Positions 3,401 to 5,887 of a DNA stretch of 5,887 nucleotides are shown piece by piece. Position 1 is the stretch's first letter. Each line of letters opens with the position of its first letter. The notes beneath the pieces are model-generated. The model did not search any database and was not told the origin of the DNA. It saw only the letters and a list, made by a program, of their open reading frames with translations. Origin of the DNA: an uncultured Methanobrevibacter sp. (GTDB lineage Archaea > Methanobacteriota > Methanobacteria > Methanobacteriales > Methanobacteriaceae); contig ONIK01000109.1 of the NCBI GenBank assembly GCA_900317865.1, positions 1 through 5,887 on the forward strand, written 5' to 3'. The position numbers and the translations under genes are program-made.

Positions 3401-5887
3401 GATGAGTTATGGTATAATTGGGCTGATGATGAGGATATGTATGACAAGTTTGATTTTGAAATTCCTGATAAATATTTGGATGGTGAAAATAATGTACATT
3501 TAAATGTTTCATTATATGATTCCATCACTGATGAATGGAATGATGTCATTCAAGATTCATTTTTCGTACCTTTTCCTAATGCTGCTTTATTACACAGTTA
3601 TTCTAACCCATTATTCTTTTTTAATATTACAAAAGGTTTATACAAGTTTTCATTTACTTATGATGGTCAGGATATTGAGTATGAATATGAAGATGGTACG
3701 GCAATTTATAAATACCCTCCAATTAATTGGGAATGTGAATTGGAAATATCTGATTTTACAATAGCTACTATCGAAAATTTGAACTCAATTGTATCATATG
3801 AAAATAGCAATGTACTTATTAGTCCAACAGTTTCTTGTTTGTTTGATGAAGAGAGTGCACCTTATTATATTGATGAGGATGTTGATGGACATGGATCCAA
3901 CTATGAGTTACAAATATTTGATTTTAAAAATGTTGAGTATGATGAAGAACCTTTGGATGATTTTGAATTTGATAATAGCAGATATAATCCAGATTATTTC
4001 CCAGTAGTAAAACCAGTTAATATCATCATGACTGTTACTCAAGGTGATAATATAATTGAAAACTTTAGTGTCACTCCGGGGGATTCCTATTCATTGGATA
4101 ATTTAACTGCAGGTGAATATAACTTGACTGCAGTTTATGATGATCCTTATTATGGCCATGCAACTAAAACTGTTAGCATAAGTATTTATGGAAATCATAT
4201 TTGGGAGACTGAAGGTGCTGATATAGGTTATTCTCATAAAACTGATTATTCTGGTCCTAAAAATATTCAAGAATTATGGAATTTAAGTGTAAATAATTTC
4301 CAAGGTCCTGTGATAGATTTTGATGGTAATATTTATATTGCTAATGGAACTAACATTCTTGTTTTAGATTCCAATGGTAAGGTTATTAATACTTATTCAA
4401 TGTATAATCCATCTAAAGGTTTACTCTTGTGGAAAGATTTGCTTTTCACTTCAAGGTTTTCAACATTTGATGATGGAGCAGAATGGTTTAGAATTAATGA
4501 TGTCATGTCAGATAGGAATTATGAATTTATTCCAACTGGTGCAGGTAATGATGCTACAAGCCGTTCAGAGTATGCTCCAGTATATAGTGATGGTAAAATC
4601 ATTTATATAATTCCAGAATTTGGTACCAATAGTTATACTCGCGCTCATTTATTGGTATATAATGCTGATGAACCAAGCGGTAGAACGATAACTTATCGAG
4701 GACAAACTCGCCCTGCTTATGGAACAATATCTAAATCTTCTACTTTTGCTCGTGAGACCGGTGCTGCATCAGTTGACAGTGCAGGTAATATTTATGTAAA
4801 TACTCGGGATGGTCTTATAATATTTAATTCTAATTTGGTTAAATATGATTTATCATTTGGTGATGCTGGTAGTTATGGAAGACCTGTAATTGATTCAGTT
4901 GATAATGTTTATGTATTTAACAGTGATAGAACCAAAGTTTATGCTATCAATATTGATGATGAAAAGACCATGTTATGGAATAAGACTATTGCCGGAGGTG
5001 CCTGTGGTGTAATGGCTGTTGATGTTGAAAACAATGCGTTATATATTGTTGGAAACGATGGTATTGTATATAGCTTCAATCGTGCAAATGGTGAAATGTC
5101 TGAATTCTTTAATTTAGGTACTAATGCATCATCCATTTTGGTGGATGGTAAAGGAACACTTTATATAGGTGGTAAAAACGGTATATTATATGCTATTTCA
5201 AATGAAGGTAAAAAACTATTTGAGTATGAAATTGGAGGAACTATTAATGCAAACATAGTTTTAGATAATAATGAAACTTTATATGTTCATGCGAATGGTA
5301 AATTATTCGCTTTAACCAGAGCTCCTAAATTATACTCCGAAATTATAATCAATGTTAGTGATGGTGAAGTTAACCGCAACAACACTATTGTTGCAATTTT
5401 ACCTGAAAATGCAACAGGTAATGTGACTTTCATCATAGATGATACAATCACTTCTGGAGATATCCCGATTATCAACGGCAATGCTACCTGGTCTGCTCCG
5501 GGCTTAAAAGAAGGTAATCATAGAGTTACTGTTACTTGGATTGGAAATGATGACTATAATGGTAATACTAAAACTGAAGAGTTCAACATATACAAAGTTA
5601 ACTCAACCATCGATTTAGAAGATTCCATCAACTATGTTGGCAAGTTAACACAGTTGAACATTACTCTTCCTGAAGATGCTGTAGGTAATGTTACCGTAAC
5701 GTTTAACCGCAAAACCGAAACTGTTGAAATAGTAAATGGTACTGCTACTTTTGAAACCACTCCTTTGGAAGCTGGAAACTATACAATAGACTTCAGCTGG
5801 GACGGTGATGAGAGATACTTCGGAAATTCAGGTTATGCATACTTCACTGTAATCAAAAACGATGCATCATTAACAATCGATGCAGAA
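410..5887 (+). CDS. Giant modular adhesin-like protein: two beta-helices, propeller, Ig array (3' partial)
   Basis: This is one uninterrupted frame of 1826 codons from ATG at 410 to the window edge; no stop is reached, so the C-terminus and any wall anchor are unseen. The start is supported by GGAG six bases upstream and an immediate signal peptide (residues 1-24). The order is: beta-helix 1 (about 47-417), Ig-like linker (418-503), beta-helix 2 (504-799), Ig-like linker (815-929), acidic unassigned region (935-1200), Ig-like domain (1201-1260), PQQ-like propeller (1261-1637), Ig-like array (from 1638). By eye there are more than 40 N-x-S/T sequons, so heavy archaeal N-glycosylation is plausible. 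No enzymatic domain is recognised; the likely role is extracellular adhesion or surface structure. It follows another adhesin-like gene after 117 bases, with its own probable promoter. Related proteins are usually annotated 'adhesin-like protein' or 'Ig-like domain repeat protein' in Methanobrevibacter. The family call is strong; the binding target is unknown. Confidence 0.9.
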   Translation, partial: MKSKSLFYIAILLVVLLGIGTVSASENVTDVDMTLGDSNSGSPIPVDNWADLKSYCESTNDQIICLNGSFSIDSQIEIKNNINIIGDANYYIGGTADNVDTYSSVPFLCSDALNVTFTNVNFQYAGGKNLMQFSGNGNYKLENCNFDNLNSGNDNSIIWSNYGIIDVNNCSFSDCTVKTGVIYNYYAANSATTNNARLYVTDSRFRNNYASSNSGAILNGGYLFVDNSTFDNNYAFWWAGAIHTGAYANTTIYNSNFTNNLADWNGGALYTYSNLQIYNCNFIDNNCTTNNGGGAIGAKVNTEPNVYVFNSTFKNNLNNCKYYDNSSTTGLGRGGAISIMDDGVLKAYNNTFIENGAKIGSAICAISQGSYGSPDVEIVGNKFINHTGNGDDLIVVSLSNSNYLVENNTYKNNKISVGKFRLDIEEDNGDVCVNITLRLKHPEYYDSDIITKSGFEIYLDGENYTTIHTTTFTYHFNDTNHTIEVVPLFLFNESKDHTAFDTIYVSTTGNDNNDGSTVDNAVRTIAKALQLAQDSKYIKILEGTYYERDLTISRDIIIEGEGNVILVGNSSSINTFTVNSGSVAFNNLQFTGITGGKAISTQDDFVVCVNNCSFYSNNVASRIIDVYGLDIEDSTFNDNIANYVVYASKLNMANCNVYGNSLKSFTQTYYAIVYTTEGNIYNSTFTSNNARNGILHISGNNVTIEKSKFINNNVKNGKSASNGGAIYATATNINIISSVFYNNYAYSNGGAIYLTNTVNNLNITNSVLIGNTATSYNYQIGRQGSTQNVFAINNWWGNTIDNPYVAPTFQNNNNVNASIWLILNVTSNVTSLSSGESALVTFDLTYTNILGSDAPNGTNITGNLTPFCIDGVYLPILDGVLTATNGVVNVSEVSLIDGKVSVVFTATSTNPYLTIDILGKSESIYFNGNRLLRLDEINAISTDFINFDGLISSKKSPQKNLLGIGPNPDDWSDEYPFGMSVQIYVFNNVAVMWVYFNDELWYNWADDEDMYDKFDFEIPDKYLDGENNVHLNVSLYDSITDEWNDVIQDSFFVPFPNAALLHSYSNPLFFFNITKGLYKFSFTYDGQDIEYEYEDGTAIYKYPPINWECELEISDFTIATIENLNSIVSYENSNVLISPTVSCLFDEESAPYYIDEDVDGHGSNYELQIFDFKNVEYDEEPLDDFEFDNSRYNPDYFPVVKPVNIIMTVTQGDNIIENFSVTPGDSYSLDNLTAGEYNLTAVYDDPYYGHATKTVSISIYGNHIWETEGADIGYSHKTDYSGPKNIQELWNLSVNNFQGPVIDFDGNIYIANGTNILVLDSNGKVINTYSMYNPSKGLLLWKDLLFTSRFSTFDDGAEWFRINDVMSDRNYEFIPTGAGNDATSRSEYAPVYSDGKIIYIIPEFGTNSYTRAHLLVYNADEPSGRTITYRGQTRPAYGTISKSSTFARETGAASVDSAGNIYVNTRDGLIIFNSNLVKYDLSFGDAGSYGRPVIDSVDNVYVFNSDRTKVYAINIDDEKTMLWNKTIAGGACGVMAVDVENNALYIVGNDGIVYSFNRANGEMSEFFNLGTNASSILVDGKGTLYIGGKNGILYAISNEGKKLFEYEIGGTINANIVLDNNETLYVHANGKLFALTRAPKLYSEIIINVSDGEVNRNNTIVAILPENATGNVTFIIDDTITSGDIPIINGNATWSAPGLKEGNHRVTVTWIGNDDYNGNTKTEEFNIYKVNSTIDLEDSINYVGKLTQLNITLPEDAVGNVTVTFNRKTETVEIVNGTATFETTPLEAGNYTIDFSWDGDERYFGNSGYAYFTVIKNDASLTIDAE
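548..1660 (+). repeat. Beta-helix 1: Pmp-like coil repeats
   Basis: Residues about 47-417 open with D-N-W-A-D-L-K-S-Y-C, then alternating strands ending I-N-I-I-G-D, a usual cap of these right-handed helices. Coils of about 25-39 residues follow, each starting N-[S/C]-x-F or a variant. Coil starts are at 836, 914, 1013, 1088, 1169, 1244, 1337, 1454 and 1547, with a last degenerate one near 1628. Several coils also carry G-G-A-[I/L] after F-x-x-N, as in the Chlamydia polymorphic membrane protein repeat. This fold gives a long rod with an exposed face and is common in adhesins and in polysaccharide lyases. No lyase catalytic pattern is evident, so binding is more likely than catalysis. Confidence 0.85.
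1661..1918 (+). other. Ig-like linker between the two beta-helices
   Basis: Residues about 418-503 lose the coil pattern. They read as beta strands: V-C-V-N-I-T-L-R-L, then F-E-I-Y-L-D-G-E-N-Y, T-F-T-Y-H-F-N-D-T and H-T-I-E-V-V-P-L-F. The alternation and length of about 85 residues suit a single Ig-like beta-sandwich. I do not recognise a specific family, so the fold is inferred from strand pattern only. Confidence 0.5.
1919..2806 (+). repeat. Beta-helix 2 with DUF1565-like entry motif and N-N-W-W-G-N end
   Basis: Residues about 504-799 start with Y-V-S-T-T-G-N-D-N-N-D-G-S, then R-T-I-A-K-A-L, I-K-I-L-E-G-T-Y-Y and I-I-I-E-G-E-G-N. This is the classic opening of DUF1565 and related right-handed beta-helix proteins. 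Coil starts with N/D-[S/C]-x-F or variants are at 2240, 2306, 2369, 2453, 2525, 2618 and 2702. The later coils have strong G-G-A-I-Y motifs (after 2570 and 2650). The helix closes with I-N-N-W-W-G-N-T (tryptophans at 2792-2797), a terminal motif often seen in Methanobrevibacter adhesin-like proteins. It is shorter and more regular than the first helix and probably a second binding rod. Confidence 0.85.
2852..3196 (+). other. Ig-like domain after beta-helix 2
   Basis: Residues about 815-929 begin V-N-A-S-I-W-L-I-L-N-V-T-S-N-V-T-S-L, then S-G-E-S-A-L-V-T-F-D-L-T and, later, V-S-V-V-F-T-A-T. In methanogen adhesin-like proteins a domain of this type (W-L-V-L-x-V-x-A, then G-x-x-S-x-V-T-x-D-L-T) commonly follows the N-W-W-G-N end of a beta-helix. 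The local order therefore matches the family. It probably acts as a spacer. Confidence 0.65.
3212..4009 (+). other. Acidic region of unknown family
   Basis: Residues about 935-1200 do not match a domain I recognise. The region starts with a small basic patch (S-S-K-K-S-P-Q-K-N, 3263-3289), then becomes very acidic and aromatic: P-D-D-W-S-D-E-Y, W-A-D-D-E-D-M-Y-D and Y-D-E-E-P-L-D-D-F-E-F-D. In between are beta-strand-like stretches (Q-I-Y-V-F-N-N-V-A-V-M-W-V-Y and Y-K-F-S-F-T-Y-D-G-Q), so one or two divergent beta-sandwiches are plausible. Cysteines occur at only two places (W-E-C-E and V-S-C-L). The acidity and an EF-hand-like loop suggest cation binding, which is inference. The frame is intact throughout. 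Confidence 0.6.
3872..3907 (+). other. EF-hand-like putative calcium-binding loop
   Basis: The 12 residues D-E-D-V-D-G-H-G-S-N-Y-E (1155-1166) carry Asp at loop positions 1, 3 and 5, Gly at 6, Ser at 9 and Glu at 12, as in the canonical EF-hand loop. Position 8, normally hydrophobic, is Gly, and the flanks look like strands rather than helices. It is therefore more like a lone Ca-loop embedded in a beta domain than a true EF-hand pair. Confidence 0.4.
4010..4189 (+). other. Short Ig-like domain before the propeller
   Basis: Residues about 1201-1260 read K-P-V-N-I-I-M-T-V, then F-S-V-T-P-G-D-S-Y-S-L, L-T-A-G-E-Y-N-L-T-A-V-Y and A-T-K-T-V-S-I-S-I-Y. The A-G-x-Y-x-L-x-A-x-Y-x-D-x-x-Y pattern is the hallmark of Ig-like repeats in these surface proteins. 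At about 60 residues it is short, so the first strands may belong to the acidic region. Confidence 0.55.
4190..5320 (+). other. PQQ/BamB-like beta-propeller, about eight blades
   Basis: Residues about 1261-1637 contain repeated units of the form P-V-I-D-x-x-G-N-I-Y-I / G-x-I-x-x-x-x-x-x-G. Clear examples are G-P-V-I-D-F-D-G-N-I-Y-I, A-A-S-V-D-S-A-G-N-I-Y-V, R-P-V-I-D-S-V-D-N-V-Y-V, M-A-V-D-V-E-N-N-A-L-Y-I, I-L-V-D-G-K-G-T-L-Y-I-G-G-K-N-G and N-I-V-L-D-N-N-E-T-L-Y-V. With two more degenerate units (around 4395-4510 and 4565-4720) I count about eight, the number in BamB and PQQ dehydrogenases. The W-x-x-x-x-G cofactor features are degenerate, so quinone binding is not expected; a protein- or glycan-binding scaffold is more likely. 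The PQQ-like superfamily assignment is good, the blade count approximate. Confidence 0.75.
5321..5596 (+). repeat. Ig-like array, repeat 1
   Basis: Residues about 1638-1729 contain E-I-I-I-N-V-S-D-G-E-V, V-A-I-L-P-E-N-A-T-G-N-V-T-F, then L-K-E-G-N-H-R-V-T-V-T-W-I-G-N-D-D-Y and N-I-Y-K. This is the Big_3-type Ig-like repeat found as stalks in methanogen surface proteins. The next repeat is divergent but aligned along its full length (L-P-E-x-A-x-G-N-V-T). The codon use differs from the upstream modules. Confidence 0.8.
5597..5887 (+). repeat. Ig-like array, repeat 2 and start of repeat 3
   Basis: Residues 1730-1817 (5597-5860) repeat the pattern: V-N-S-T-I-D-L, L-N-I-T-L-P-E-D-A-V-G-N-V-T-V, L-E-A-G-N-Y-T-I-D-F-S-W-D-G-D-E-R-Y and Y-F-T-V-I-K. 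At 5861 a further unit begins (N-term N-D-A-S-L-T-I-D-A-E) and is cut by the window edge. The array therefore continues, and its total number of repeats is unknown. Confidence 0.8.

Noticed and set aside
3504..4007. Two + strand open frames (3504-3764 and 3789-4007) in another phase over the acidic region
   Set aside because: They are rich in Met, Leu and Ile, which is what GAT/TAT-rich acidic codons give when read out of phase. The main frame is uninterrupted here.
4374..4610. Out-of-phase + strand open frame over the propeller
   Set aside because: It overlaps propeller blades that read well in the main frame and has no domain or upstream ribosome site of note.
4939..5481. Two minus-strand open frames (4939-5136 and 5287-5481)
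   Set aside because: Both are antisense to well-supported propeller and Ig-like repeats, and no promoter or ribosome site on the minus strand was seen.
1..5887. tRNA, rRNA, insertion sequence or attachment site
   Set aside because: No cloverleaf-like segment, transposase-like frame or flanking terminal repeats were seen. Apart from the 117-base gap, the whole window is occupied by two coding frames.

Overview
The window is strongly AT-rich and coding on the + strand only. Its proteins are rich in Asn, Asp, Thr, Ile and Tyr. It looks like a gut or rumen methanogenic archaeon of the Methanobrevibacter type (Methanobacteriales), in a locus of very large secreted 'adhesin-like proteins'. The assignment rests on protein style: Chlamydia-Pmp-like beta-helix coils, an N-N-W-W-G-N motif closing a helix, and Ig-like domains of the kind common in these archaea. 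No marker gene is present, so genus is an inference and species cannot be called.

Layout. Positions 2-292 are the last 96 codons of one surface protein, ending in an Ig-like domain. A 117-base AT-rich gap (293-409) carries a T-rich possible terminator, a TATA-like element, a short AT dinucleotide tract, a perfect 10-bp inverted repeat and a ribosome binding site. From 410 to the window edge runs one uninterrupted reading frame of at least 1826 codons, with no stop reached. I translated it by hand throughout.

The giant protein is modular: signal peptide (residues 1-24); first beta-helix (about 47-417); Ig-like linker (about 418-503); second beta-helix, opened by a DUF1565-like entry motif and closed by N-N-W-W-G-N (about 504-799); a second Ig-like linker (about 815-929); an acidic region of unknown family containing an EF-hand-like loop (about 935-1200); a short Ig-like domain (about 1201-1260); a PQQ/BamB-like beta-propeller of about eight blades (about 1261-1637); then a tandem Ig-like array that continues out of the window (from 1638).

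The two genes are probably neighbouring members of a family of secreted adhesins or wall-associated proteins. The helices and propeller would be the outward binding surfaces and the Ig array a stalk. The most notable points are the helix-helix-propeller fusion, the unassigned acidic module with its candidate calcium loop, a codon-use shift where the Ig array starts, and the repeat structures in the promoter region.
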